This document shows, piece by piece, positions 1 through 8,285 of a stretch of 64,000 nucleotides of DNA; the first letter of the stretch is position 1, and each line of letters opens with the position of its first letter. A program made the position numbers and the translations under genes. The notes beneath the pieces are model-generated. The model worked only from the letters and a program-made list of their open reading frames with translations, was not told the origin of the DNA and did no database searches. Location: contig NZ_JOIZ01000001.1 in the NCBI RefSeq assembly GCF_000721605.1, positions 1 to 64,000 of the forward strand, read 5' to 3'. The DNA comes from Streptomyces sp. NRRL S-37 (GTDB taxonomy: Bacteria > Actinomycetota > Actinomycetes > Streptomycetales > Streptomycetaceae).

Positions 1-455
1 TCGGGCGTCTTGCTGCCCATCCGCGCGAAGATCAGCGCCAGCCCGGTGTTGAACACGAACTGCAGCAGCAGCGCCGGGACCACCAGCAGCCACGACAGGT
101 CGGGGAAGCTGCGGAACCCCAGCATCACGACGACCAGCACGATCAGCGAGGCCAGGAGCTGCTGGAGCTGCTGGAGCGCGAAGGAGATGGGCAGCGAGGC
201 GCGCGGGAAGTGCAGGGCCCGCACCAGCCCCAGGTTCCCGGAGATGGCCCGGACCCCGGCGAGGACCGAGCTCTGGGTGAAGGTGAACACGAACACGCCC
301 GTCACCAGGAACGGCACGTAGACGTCTTTCGGGATGCCCCGGTTGGCGCCGAGCAGCAGGCCGAAGATGAAGAAGTACACGGCCGCGTTCAGCAGCGGGG
401 TCGCCACCTGCCAGAGCTGGCCGAGCTTGGCCTGGCTGTACTGGGCGGTCCTCAC
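1..455 (-). CDS. ABC-2 type polysaccharide/polyol-phosphate export permease (partial, runs off the window start)
   Basis: The minus strand reads a permease of the Wzm/TagG type, which with an ATPase partner (not in the window) exports lipid-linked glycopolymers across the membrane. After GTG at 455 it reads TAQYSQAKLGQLWQVATPLL, then several hydrophobic segments and TFTQSSVLAGVRAISGNLGL, typical of actinobacterial exporters of this kind. About 151 residues are visible and the C-terminus is missing. It lies 100 bp downstream of the glycosyltransferase and is probably the last visible gene of that operon. The start is odd: family members usually carry some 60 more residues before TAQYSQ, and none of the upstream frames supplies them. 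Confidence 0.75.
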   Translation of the reverse strand, partial: MRTAQYSQAKLGQLWQVATPLLNAAVYFFIFGLLLGANRGIPKDVYVPFLVTGVFVFTFTQSSVLAGVRAISGNLGLVRALHFPRASLPISFALQQLQQLLASLIVLVVVMLGFRSFPDLSWLLVVPALLLQFVFNTGLALIFARMGSKTP

Positions 456-555
456 TGGTGGAAAACTTTCGTCCTCGAGATGCGCGGCCCGCGGGCGGGC
501 CTGGCATGAGCCGGAGAGCCTGGGTGCGGCCCCGATGTTCCCGGATACGAGCTTG

Positions 556-1440
556 TCAGATGACGGGGGGCCGGCCCAGTCGGGTCAGCCGCCACACCGT
601 ACGCCACTTCATGGGCCGGCGGGGTCCGCAGGGGGTGGCCCAGCCCTCCCGGAAACCGCCGAACCACGCCTTCAGCGCGGGGCGCGAGGGCCGGCGCAGC
701 AGGGTGAGGAGCATCCAGACGCCCAGGTAGACCGGGACCAGGAGTGCGGGGAGGTTGCGGCGGGCCAGCCAGACCCGGTTGCGGGCGACCATGCGGTGGT
801 AGACCGCGTGCCGCGAGGGGGCGGTGGTGGGGTGGTACAGCACCATGTCGGACCGGTAGTCGATCATCCAGCCGGCGTCGAGGGCCCGCCAGGCCAGGTC
901 GGTCTCCTCATGGGCGTAGAAGAACTCGTCCGGCAGCCCGCCGACCTCGGCGAGGACCTTGGTGCGTACGGCGTTGGCGCCGCCGAGGAAGGTGGTGACG
1001 CGGGAGGAGCGCATCGGGTCGGAGGCGCGCAGCCGGGGCACGTGGCGGCGCTGGGTGACCCCGGTCTCCGGGTCGGCGATGCGGAAGCTGATGATGCCGA
1101 GCGCCGGATCGGCCGCGAAGGCCTCGCGGCACAGCTCCGCGGTGTCGTGGCCGGCGAGCAGGCCGTCGTCGTCGAGGAAGAGCAGGATGTCGACGTCGGT
1201 GCCGCCGGGGCCGAAGGCCTCGATGCCGACGTTGCGGCCGCCGGGGATGCCGAGGTTCTCCGGGAGTTCGACGGTGCGGACGCCCTCGGGGACCTCGGGG
1301 ACGGGCGAGCCGTTGCCGACGACGACCACCTGGACCGGGTCGCCGTCCTGCTTGGCGACCGAGTCCAGCAGGGCGCGCAGCTCGTCGGGGCGGTTGCCCA
1401 TGGTGATGATCACCGCGCCGACCTTCATGCCGCCGCTCAC
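556..1440 (-). CDS. Family 2 glycosyltransferase
   Basis: 294-residue GT-A fold glycosyltransferase, expected to move a sugar from a nucleotide donor onto a lipid or glycopolymer acceptor at the inner membrane face. Family features are an N-terminal AVIITMGNRPDEL strand, the ENLGIPGGRNVG segment, the metal-binding FLDDDG motif near residue 90, and the acceptor-side stretch GGLPDEFFYAHEETDLAWRA. A hydrophobic helix near residues 225-245 may attach it to the membrane. Its GTG start overlaps the stop of the upstream CDP-alcohol phosphatidyltransferase (GTGA), indicating translational coupling. Donor and acceptor cannot be told from the sequence. Confidence 0.88.
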   Translation of the reverse strand: MSGGMKVGAVIITMGNRPDELRALLDSVAKQDGDPVQVVVVGNGSPVPEVPEGVRTVELPENLGIPGGRNVGIEAFGPGGTDVDILLFLDDDGLLAGHDTAELCREAFAADPALGIISFRIADPETGVTQRRHVPRLRASDPMRSSRVTTFLGGANAVRTKVLAEVGGLPDEFFYAHEETDLAWRALDAGWMIDYRSDMVLYHPTTAPSRHAVYHRMVARNRVWLARRNLPALLVPVYLGVWMLLTLLRRPSRPALKAWFGGFREGWATPCGPRRPMKWRTVWRLTRLGRPPVI

Positions 1441-2216
1441 TTCAGCCTGCTGGAGGCGAGGACGGACACCAGGTGCAGCAGGGTCTGCAGCAGGGCGATG
1501 CCGGCCAGGACGGCGGTGCCCAGGCGGGTGAAGAACAGGTCGCCCTGGACCGCGTCCACGATCGCGAGGACCAGGATCAGCAGGGACGCCTCGATGCCGA
1601 GGATGAGGCGGTGGAACTTGAACGCGGCGGCGGCCCGGCGGGCCAGCGCCATGCCGGAGGAGCGCATCTCGGCGGCGGCCTCCTTCACCGGCGGCAGCCC
1701 GTTCTGGTGGCGGGCGACGCCGACGAGGTCGGTCTCGGCCTTGATCAGGATCGCGCCGAGGGCGGCCAGGGTGCCGAGGAAGGCCCAGAGCCAGTCGATC
1801 CGTCCGCCGCCGAACGGGTCGGCGGCGCGCAGGCCGAGGCCGACCAGGACGGCCGCGTCGGTGAGGTAGGCGCCGACCCGGTCGAGGTAGACCCCGCCGA
1901 GCGAGTACTGCTTCCGCCAGCGCGCTATCTCGCCGTCGACGCAGTCCAGCAGCAGGTAGAGCTGGACGGCGACCACGCCGAGAACGGCCCCCGTGATCCC
2001 CGGCACCAGCAGCGCCGGGGCCGCGAGGACACCGCAGACGGTCATCAGGTACGTGAGCTGGTTGGGCGTGACCCTGGTGTTCACCAGGTAGCGGTCCACC
2101 CGTAGGGACACCTCGCGCATGTAGAGGCGCCCCATCCAGTGCTCACCGCTGCGCCGGTCCTTGACCCCCGGGGGGTGGACGACCGGACGGAGTTCAGCTA
2201 CCGATGGCCTTGACAT
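1437..2216 (-). CDS. CDP-alcohol phosphatidyltransferase-family membrane protein lacking the last motif Asp
   Basis: 259-residue polytopic membrane protein of the CDP-alcohol phosphatidyltransferase family, which swaps CMP of a CDP-activated alcohol or lipid for a second alcohol. The family motif DGxxARx8GxxxDxxxD is present as DCVDGEIAR, then GVYLDRVGA, so the final aspartate, usually the catalytic base, is alanine here. Several hydrophobic segments follow. The gene overlaps the dehydrogenase upstream by 23 nt and the glycosyltransferase downstream by 4 nt. I think this replacement recurs in an actinobacterial subfamily, but that is memory. It could be a variant enzyme or a non-catalytic partner of the larger paralogue at 3992-5785. 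Confidence 0.82.
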   Translation of the reverse strand: MSRPSVAELRPVVHPPGVKDRRSGEHWMGRLYMREVSLRVDRYLVNTRVTPNQLTYLMTVCGVLAAPALLVPGITGAVLGVVAVQLYLLLDCVDGEIARWRKQYSLGGVYLDRVGAYLTDAAVLVGLGLRAADPFGGGRIDWLWAFLGTLAALGAILIKAETDLVGVARHQNGLPPVKEAAAEMRSSGMALARRAAAAFKFHRLILGIEASLLILVLAIVDAVQGDLFFTRLGTAVLAGIALLQTLLHLVSVLASSRLK

Positions 2217-3255
2217 AGTCGGCGTAGACGTCCTTGATCTGTTCGGTCTTCAGGTCGAGATGTTCGAGGATGGTGAAGCGGCCGGGGCGGGTCTCCGGGG
2301 CGAACTCGACGACCCGGACGAACTCGTCCACGGTGAATCCGATCTCCTCCGGCAGCACCGGGAGCCCGTGGCGGCGGAGCACCTCGGCCATGGCGGCCGA
2401 TTCCTCGTGGGCTCCGCGCAGGTACATCGCGAAGGCGGCGCCCAGTCCGCACTGCTCGCCGTGGGCGGCGGCCCGCTTGGGGTGGAGCAGGTCGAAGGCG
2501 TGGTTGATCTCGTGGCAGGCGCCGGAGGAGGGGCGGGAGTCGCCCGACACGGACATGGCGATGCCGGTGAGGACCAGTGCCTCGGCCAGCACCTGGAGGA
2601 AGCCGTCGTCGCCGACTCCGCCCGGGTGCCGCAGCACCGCCTCGCCGGCCTGCCGGGCCATGGCGGCGGCCAGGCCGTCGATCTTCTCCCCGTTGACGCG
2701 GTGGGCGAGTTCCCAGTCGGCGACCGCGGAGATGTTGGAGACGGCGTCGCCGATGCCGGACCGTACGAAGCGGACCGGGGCCTCGCGGATGACATTGAGG
2801 TCGATGACGACCGCGATCGGGTTCGGTACGCCGTAGGAGCCGCGGCCCGCGTCGTTGTCGAGGGTGGCGACCGGCGAGCAGAGGCCGTCGTGCGCGAGGT
2901 TGGTGGCGACGGCGACCAGGGGCAGGCCGACGCGCGCCGCCGCGAACTTGGCGCAGTCGATGATCTTCCCGCCGCCGAGGCCGACGACCGCGTCGTAGTG
3001 GCCGCCCTTGATGTCGCTCGCCAGCCGGACCGCGTCGTCGATGGTGCCGCCGCCGACCTCGTACCAGTCGGCGCCGGGCAGCGAGGGCGCGACCCGCTCG
3101 CGCAGCCGGGCGCCCGAGCCGCCGCTGACGGCGATGGCGAGCCGGCCGGACTGCGAGATGCGCTCGTCGGCGAGGACACACCCCAAGTCGTCGAGGGCAC
3201 CCGGGCGGATGTCCACGACGACCGGCGAGGGGATCAGCCGGGTCAGTACTGGCAC
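2194..3255 (-). CDS. Glycerol-1-phosphate dehydrogenase-like protein (iron-containing alcohol dehydrogenase superfamily)
   Basis: 353 residues from a GTG at 3255. That start is chosen because it overlaps the nucleotidyltransferase stop and gives the usual family length; the open frame continues to 3306. The family reduces dihydroxyacetone phosphate to sn-glycerol-1-phosphate with NAD(P)H (EgsA/AraM). Visible are the nucleotide-binding GLGGGKIIDCAKFAA, NLAHDGLCSP with the first metal aspartate, SGIGDAVSNISAV, and the metal histidines in SGACHEINHAFD and AAHGEQCG. In archaea this reaction sets membrane-lipid stereochemistry; in bacteria it is rare. Here it sits between a nucleotidyltransferase and two CDP-alcohol transferases, suggesting it makes the alcohol phosphate that is activated with CTP. 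Confidence 0.85.
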   Translation of the reverse strand: MPVLTRLIPSPVVVDIRPGALDDLGCVLADERISQSGRLAIAVSGGSGARLRERVAPSLPGADWYEVGGGTIDDAVRLASDIKGGHYDAVVGLGGGKIIDCAKFAAARVGLPLVAVATNLAHDGLCSPVATLDNDAGRGSYGVPNPIAVVIDLNVIREAPVRFVRSGIGDAVSNISAVADWELAHRVNGEKIDGLAAAMARQAGEAVLRHPGGVGDDGFLQVLAEALVLTGIAMSVSGDSRPSSGACHEINHAFDLLHPKRAAAHGEQCGLGAAFAMYLRGAHEESAAMAEVLRRHGLPVLPEEIGFTVDEFVRVVEFAPETRPGRFTILEHLDLKTEQIKDVYADYVKAIGS

Positions 3256-3995
3256 GCGATCTCCCGTCCGCGGGCGAGGTCGTCGTGGTTGTCGATCTCC
3301 ACCCACGCGACGTCGCCGATCGGCGCCACATCGATCCGGAAGCCGCGGTTCACCAGTTCCTGGTAGCCGTGCTCGTAGAACTGCTGCGGGTCGGTCTCCC
3401 AGACGGTCTTCAGCGCGTCGGCCAGCTCGCCGGCGGCGTCGCCCTCGATGAGGGTGACGCCGATGTACTCGCCGGTGGCCTCGGCGGGGTCCATCAGCTT
3501 GGTGATCTTCGTCATGCCCCGGGCGGGGTCGACGACGACCTTCATCTCCTCGTCGGCGAGCCGCTTGACCGTGTCGAGGGCGAGGATGATCTTCCTGCCC
3601 TCGCCGCGGGCGGCGAGCAGGGTCTTCTCGACGGAGACCGGGTGCACGGTGTCGCCGTTGGCGAGGATCACACCGTCCTTGAGGGCGTCACGGCCGCACC
3701 ACAGGGAGTAGGCGTTGTTCCACTCCTCGGCCTTGTCGTTGTCGATGAGGGTGAGCTCGAGGCCGTACTTCGCCTCCAGGGCGGCCTTGCGCTCGTAGAC
3801 GGCCTCCTTGCGGTAGCCGACGATGACCGCGACCTCGGTCAGGCCGATCTCGGCGAAGTTGCCGAGGGTGAGGTCCAGGACCGTCGGTTCGCCCTCTATG
3901 CCCGCGGGCCCCACCGGCACCAGCGCCTTGGGAAGGCTGTCGGTGTAGGGGCGCAGACGCCGTCCGGCGCCGGCCGCCAGCACGAGGCCGATCAT
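3243..3995 (-). CDS. NTP transferase-family nucleotidyltransferase (LicC-like)
   Basis: 250-residue nucleotidyltransferase with the signature AAGAGRRLRPYTDSLPKAL at residues 7-25, where the Arg/Lys residues contact the nucleotide. This group activates small phosphates (choline phosphate, inositol phosphate, sugar-1-phosphates) with CTP or another NTP. Further family points are the VGYRKEAV strand, the NNAYSLW segment and the metal-binding ANGDTV. Its ATG overlaps the stop of the preceding CDP-alcohol phosphatidyltransferase fusion (ATGA) and its end overlaps the dehydrogenase start by 13 nt. Context suggests a cytidylyltransferase feeding the two CDP-alcohol transferases; the substrate is inferred. 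Confidence 0.85.
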   Translation of the reverse strand: MIGLVLAAGAGRRLRPYTDSLPKALVPVGPAGIEGEPTVLDLTLGNFAEIGLTEVAVIVGYRKEAVYERKAALEAKYGLELTLIDNDKAEEWNNAYSLWCGRDALKDGVILANGDTVHPVSVEKTLLAARGEGRKIILALDTVKRLADEEMKVVVDPARGMTKITKLMDPAEATGEYIGVTLIEGDAAGELADALKTVWETDPQQFYEHGYQELVNRGFRIDVAPIGDVAWVEIDNHDDLARGREIACQY

Positions 3996-5785
3996 GCGGG
4001 TTCTCCTTCATCGTGTACGGCGGGCGCCCCGGAGGACGCCCAGAAGCGGATGCTCTCGACGAGCACCACCAGGGCCACGGCCACGGCGAGGACCGTGAGC
4101 GCGACCGTGAACTGGGAGGCGGTGAGCAGTGCCGCCAGGACGGCGACCACCAGGGTGCGGCCCTCGTGTCCCCCGATCGCCCGCACCAGCCAGCGCGGGG
4201 ACGCGCCCGCGTTGCCGCGGATGCGGTAGACCGTGTCGTAGTGATGGTAGGCGACCGCGGCCACCAGCCCGTAAGCCGCGGGCAGGGCTCCGTTCACGTC
4301 CGCTTTCGCCGCCAGTGCGAGGACGGTGCCGTACTCGGCGGCGCGGAAGACCGGGGGGACGAGCCAGTCGAGGGCGCCCTTGAGAGGGCGGCCGACGGCG
4401 GCGGCGGAGAAGAGTACGTAGACGACGGCGCCGACGACGGTCTGCCAGCCGGCGCCCCAGAGGACGGCGGAGCCCGCCACCACGACAGCACCGATGGCCG
4501 CGGCGAGGACGTTGACACGGGCCCACGAGCGGCCCAGCAGCTCGACCAGCGGTCCGCTGTCCGCCAGGTCCGCCAGCGCCTGTGCCGCCCGGTCGGTCCG
4601 CCTGGCCTTGCGGGTCAGCGAGCGCAGGACCCGGCCGGCGGTGGTGTACGTCGCGGCGAAGGCGCAGCCGACGAGCAGGGCGTAGAAGGTGATCCGGGGG
4701 GTGGTGACGGCCGTGAGGACGGCGATCATCGCCCAGCGTTCGCCGATCGGCAGGACGATCATGCGGCGCAGCCAGACCGTCCAGCCGACGCTGTCGAGCC
4801 TGTCGGAGAGGGCGGCGGTGGGGCTCGTGTTGGCGGTGGCGTCGTGGTTGGCCTCGTTGAAGGAGAAGTCCACGACGTGCCGGCAGGTCTGCAGGACCAT
4901 CGCGCCGAGGGCGAGGGCCCATACGTCGTCGCCGCCGCGGGCGGCGCCGAGGGCGAGGCCGGCGTAGTACGCGTACTCCTTGGCGCGGTCGAAGGTGGCG
5001 TCGAGCCAGGCGCCGAGGGTGGAGTACTGCAGGGAGTAGCGGGCGAGCTGGCCGTCGGTGCAGTCCAGCACGAAGGAGGCGAGGAGCAGCACGCCGGCGG
5101 CGACGAAGCCGCCGCGGGTGCCGGTCGCGGCGCATCCGGCGGCTATGAGCGCGGTGATCAGGGACGCGGTGGTGACCTGGTTGGGGGTCAGTCCACGGCG
5201 GGCGCACCAGCGGGCGATGTAGCGCGAGTACGGGCTGATGAAGTAGGTGGTGAAGAAGCCGTCGCGGGCCTTGACGGCCGACTTCAGGCGCACGGCCTCG
5301 TCGTCGACGGCGGCGACGGCCTGCCGGGCCTCGTTGCGGGTCTGGGGGTCGCCGGGGACGGTGGCGACGAGGCTGCCGAGCTCGGGGCGGTGCACGTCGG
5401 CGCCCTCGGCGTCGAGGGCGGTGACGACGCGGTCGGCGGGGCTGCCGGCCACGGCGGTGACGCCGGCCGGTCCGGCGTCGGCCGCGGAGCTCTCGCGGGC
5501 CATCGCGCGGATCAGGGCCTGGCGGCCGGCCGGCTGGGCGGTGACGGCGCCGGGGATCGCGGAGAGCGGGAAGCGGGGGTCGGTGAGGCCGAGGCGCAGC
5601 GCGTGCGCGTGGCCCACGAAGCGGGCGTCGACCACGGCGACCCGCTGTCCCGCGGGCACCCCGGCGAGCAGGGCCGCGGCCTCGGTGATACCGGACGCGG
5701 TCCGCACGTCGAATCCGAGGGAGCGAAGATCGCCCTCGAGTGACGAACCGGGGACCGGCTGGCCGGTGAGGATGGCGGTCGACAA
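3992..5785 (-). CDS. CDP-alcohol phosphatidyltransferase fusion with N- and C-terminal accessory domains
   Basis: 597-residue protein starting at TTG (5785) behind a GGGAGTGAG ribosome-binding site. Residues 1 to about 170 are soluble and resemble a degenerate nucleotidyltransferase fold. Around residues 175-390 lies a membrane CDP-alcohol phosphatidyltransferase with the complete motif: DCTDGQLAR, then GAWLDATFD, so all four aspartates are present. The remaining about 200 residues are hydrophobic and match the actinobacterial DUF5941 region. It is the first gene of the operon reading toward position 1. The role is probably transfer of a CDP-activated alcohol or lipid in making a phospholipid or wall-polymer anchor; the product is unknown. 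Confidence 0.8.
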   Translation of the reverse strand: MSTAILTGQPVPGSSLEGDLRSLGFDVRTASGITEAAALLAGVPAGQRVAVVDARFVGHAHALRLGLTDPRFPLSAIPGAVTAQPAGRQALIRAMARESSAADAGPAGVTAVAGSPADRVVTALDAEGADVHRPELGSLVATVPGDPQTRNEARQAVAAVDDEAVRLKSAVKARDGFFTTYFISPYSRYIARWCARRGLTPNQVTTASLITALIAAGCAATGTRGGFVAAGVLLLASFVLDCTDGQLARYSLQYSTLGAWLDATFDRAKEYAYYAGLALGAARGGDDVWALALGAMVLQTCRHVVDFSFNEANHDATANTSPTAALSDRLDSVGWTVWLRRMIVLPIGERWAMIAVLTAVTTPRITFYALLVGCAFAATYTTAGRVLRSLTRKARRTDRAAQALADLADSGPLVELLGRSWARVNVLAAAIGAVVVAGSAVLWGAGWQTVVGAVVYVLFSAAAVGRPLKGALDWLVPPVFRAAEYGTVLALAAKADVNGALPAAYGLVAAVAYHHYDTVYRIRGNAGASPRWLVRAIGGHEGRTLVVAVLAALLTASQFTVALTVLAVAVALVVLVESIRFWASSGAPAVHDEGEPA

Positions 5786-6070
5786 CCGAATCTCACTCCC
5801 TGGGTGCCGACGCGTCGACGCCGGTCATGTACACGATGAGGCGCCCGTGCGGTACCTCCGGGCGGCATGTCGGCAGAGGTTATCGGATGCCCGGAAGCCC
5901 GTGTTCACCGCCTGTTCGACGGGCGGATCGGCACGGTTCGCCCGCACCTCGGCCGCGATCATCATCGGTGATGCGGGGCCCGGCCCACAAACCGCCGTAC
6001 CAGAACGGGCATATCACCCGAGTCCGCACAGGGGGGACCGCCGGGTCCGTCCGGCATAGGGTGGGCGACC

Positions 6071-7042
6071 ATGACATGGCTGATCACCGGCGGGGCCGGT
6101 TACATCGGGGCACATGTGGCGCGGGCCATGACCGGTGCCGGGGAGCGGGTCGTGGCGCTGGACGACCTCTCGGCCGGGGTACCGGCGCGGCTGCCCGCCG
6201 ACGTCCCGCTGGTCAGGGGGTCGTCGCTGGACGGCGAGCTGCTGAAGCGGGTGTGCGCGGAACACGGGGTGACGGGAGTGGTGCACCTCGCGGCGCGCAA
6301 GCAGCCCGCCGAGTCCGTGGCGCACCCGACCTTGTACTACCGGGAGAACCTGGGAGGCCTCGGGACGCTCCTGGACGCCGTCGCCGACGCCGGGATCGGG
6401 CGCTTCGTCTTCTCCTCGTCCGCGGCCGTGTACGGCGATCCCGGTGTGGATCTCATCACGGAGGACGCCCCCTGCGCCCCGGCGAACCCCTACGGCGAGA
6501 CCAAGCTCGCCGGCGAGTGGCTGGTCCGGGCGGCGGGCCGGGCGCACGGCATCGACACGGTGTGCCTGCGCTACTTCAACGTGGCGGGGGCGGCGGTGCC
6601 GGAGCTGGCCGACACCGGTGTCTTCAACATCGTGCCGATGGTCTTCGACCGGCTCACCCGCGACGAGGCCCCGCGCATATTCGGCGACGACTACCCGACG
6701 CCGGACGGCACGTGCGTCCGTGACTACATCCACGTGGCCGATCTGGCCCAGGCGCACCTGGCGGCGGCCCGGAGGCTGTCCGAGGGGGACCTCTCGGGAG
6801 ACCTGACGGTGAACATCGGCCGCGGCGAGGGCGTCTCGGTGCGCGAGCTGATCACGGTCATCGGCGAGGTCACCGGCGACATCCGGGCCCCGCTCGTCGA
6901 GGGCCGCCGCCCCGGTGACGCGCCCCGCGCGGTGGCGTCGGCCGCCCGCGCGGCCGAGCGGCTCGGCTGGACCGCCCGGCACTCGGTGCGGGAGATGATC
7001 GAGTCGGCGTGGCGGGGGTGGCTGCTGCACCAGGGCCGGTGA
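6071..7042 (+). CDS. galE: UDP-glucose 4-epimerase / NAD-dependent sugar epimerase
   Basis: 323-residue extended short-chain dehydrogenase. The NAD-binding GGAGYIGAHV is at residues 7-16, the active-site serine region SSSAAVYG at 115-122, and the catalytic YGETK (Tyr141, Lys145) follows. Later CVRDYIHVADLAQAHL is typical of GalE. It interconverts UDP-glucose and UDP-galactose, or a related pair, in the cytoplasm and can supply sugars for cell-envelope glycans. It diverges from the CDP-alcohol operon across a 285-bp gap, so the two may share a promoter region. Paralogues acting on other UDP-sugars are common in Streptomyces, so the exact substrate is not certain. Confidence 0.88.
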   Translation: MTWLITGGAGYIGAHVARAMTGAGERVVALDDLSAGVPARLPADVPLVRGSSLDGELLKRVCAEHGVTGVVHLAARKQPAESVAHPTLYYRENLGGLGTLLDAVADAGIGRFVFSSSAAVYGDPGVDLITEDAPCAPANPYGETKLAGEWLVRAAGRAHGIDTVCLRYFNVAGAAVPELADTGVFNIVPMVFDRLTRDEAPRIFGDDYPTPDGTCVRDYIHVADLAQAHLAAARRLSEGDLSGDLTVNIGRGEGVSVRELITVIGEVTGDIRAPLVEGRRPGDAPRAVASAARAAERLGWTARHSVREMIESAWRGWLLHQGR

Positions 7043-7043
7043 G

Positions 7044-7066
7044 CGGCGGGCGGCCTCGGCCCGCCG
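7044..7066. terminator. GC-rich hairpin after galE
   Basis: Directly after the galE stop, CGGCGGGC and GCCCGCCG form an 8-bp stem with a 7-nt loop. No T tract follows, as is usual for Streptomyces terminators. Confidence 0.5.
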
Positions 7067-7189
7067 TCTGACCTGCGGATCGTTTGCGCAGGTCAGAGCA
7101 GATGACAACGGTGTTCAGTGCCGCGTTGCGGATACCCCCTCCCCGTAGTTCACTGTGAGCCGGACGGGGTCACGGGAAGGGGCTGTTTC

Positions 7190-8128
7190 ATGGGGGCTGG
7201 GCACGACCACGGGCATGCGCACGGCGCGCCCGCCGGCGGTACGGCGAGCGCGGCGTACCGCGGCAGGCTGCGGGTGGCGCTGGCGATCACGCTCGGTGTC
7301 ATGGTGGTCCAGATCGTCGGCGGTGTGCTGGCCGACTCGCTCGCGCTGGTCACGGACGCGGCCCACATGGCGACGGACGCCGTGGGCCTGGGCATGGCGT
7401 TGCTGGCGATCCACTTCGCGGGCCACCCGCCGAGCGAGCACCGCACCTTCGGCCTGGCCCGCGCGGAGATCCTCGCCGCCCTGGCCAACTGTGTGCTGCT
7501 GCTCGGCGTCGGCGGCTACGTGCTGTACGAGGCGATCGAGCGGTTCGTCACCCCGGCCGACACCAAGGGCGGCCTGGCGCTGGTGTTCGGCGCGATCGGC
7601 CTGGTCGCGAACCTGGTGTCGCTGTCCCTGCTGATGCGCGGGCGGAAGGAGAGCCTGAACGTGCGCGGCGCCTTCCTGGAGGTGGCGGCGGACGCGCTCG
7701 GCTCGGTCGCGGTGATGCTGTCCGCGCTGGTGATCCTGGCCACCGGCTGGACGGCCGCCGACCCGGTCGCCTCGCTGCTGATCGCGCTGATGATCGTGCC
7801 CCGCACCGTGAAGCTGCTGCGTGAGACCCTGGACGTCCTGCTGGAGGCGGCGCCCAAGGGCGTGGACATGGCTCAGGTGCGGAAGCACATCCTCGCCACC
7901 GACGGTGTGGAGGACGTGCACGACCTGCACGCCTGGACGATCACCTCGGGGATGCCGGTGCTCTCCGCGCACGTCGTCGTCGGCTCCGACGTCCTGAACA
8001 GCATCGGGCACGAGAAGATGCTGCACGAGCTGCAGAACTGCCTGGGCGCCCACTTCGACGTGGAGCACTGCACCTTCCAGCTGGAACCAGGCGGGCACGC
8101 GGAGCACGAGGCGCGGCTGTGCCATTAG
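7190..8128 (+). CDS. Cation diffusion facilitator metal exporter (CzcD/ZitB-like)
   Basis: 312 residues from ATG 7190, behind a GGGAAGGGG Shine-Dalgarno; the open frame extends upstream but lacks support. The N-terminus has a metal-binding HDHGHAHG stretch (residues 5-12), followed by about six membrane segments. The CDF metal-site signatures TDAAHMATDA in helix 2 and EVAADALGS in helix 5 are present, and a cytoplasmic C-terminal domain ends with His-rich sequence. Such proteins export Zn, Cd or Co in exchange for protons. No dedicated regulator lies beside it. Metal specificity cannot be fixed from sequence alone. Confidence 0.9.
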   Translation: MGAGHDHGHAHGAPAGGTASAAYRGRLRVALAITLGVMVVQIVGGVLADSLALVTDAAHMATDAVGLGMALLAIHFAGHPPSEHRTFGLARAEILAALANCVLLLGVGGYVLYEAIERFVTPADTKGGLALVFGAIGLVANLVSLSLLMRGRKESLNVRGAFLEVAADALGSVAVMLSALVILATGWTAADPVASLLIALMIVPRTVKLLRETLDVLLEAAPKGVDMAQVRKHILATDGVEDVHDLHAWTITSGMPVLSAHVVVGSDVLNSIGHEKMLHELQNCLGAHFDVEHCTFQLEPGGHAEHEARLCH

Positions 8129-8285
8129 GGCCGGTCCGCGCGCGCCGCCGCGCGCCGGTGCGCCGGAGTGCGCGGCCTTCCGCCCCCGTACGGGCGCCCC
8201 GGGGACATGCGGGTGCGTCCGGGAGTGCCGGGAGTGCCGGATTCGTGCGGCAGACTGGGGCGCGAAGACCGAGTGAAGGATGGGT

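Noticed and set aside
334..1869. 511-codon plus-strand open frame
   Set aside because: It is antisense to a glycosyltransferase and a CDP-alcohol transferase with clear motifs; long antisense frames are expected at this GC content.
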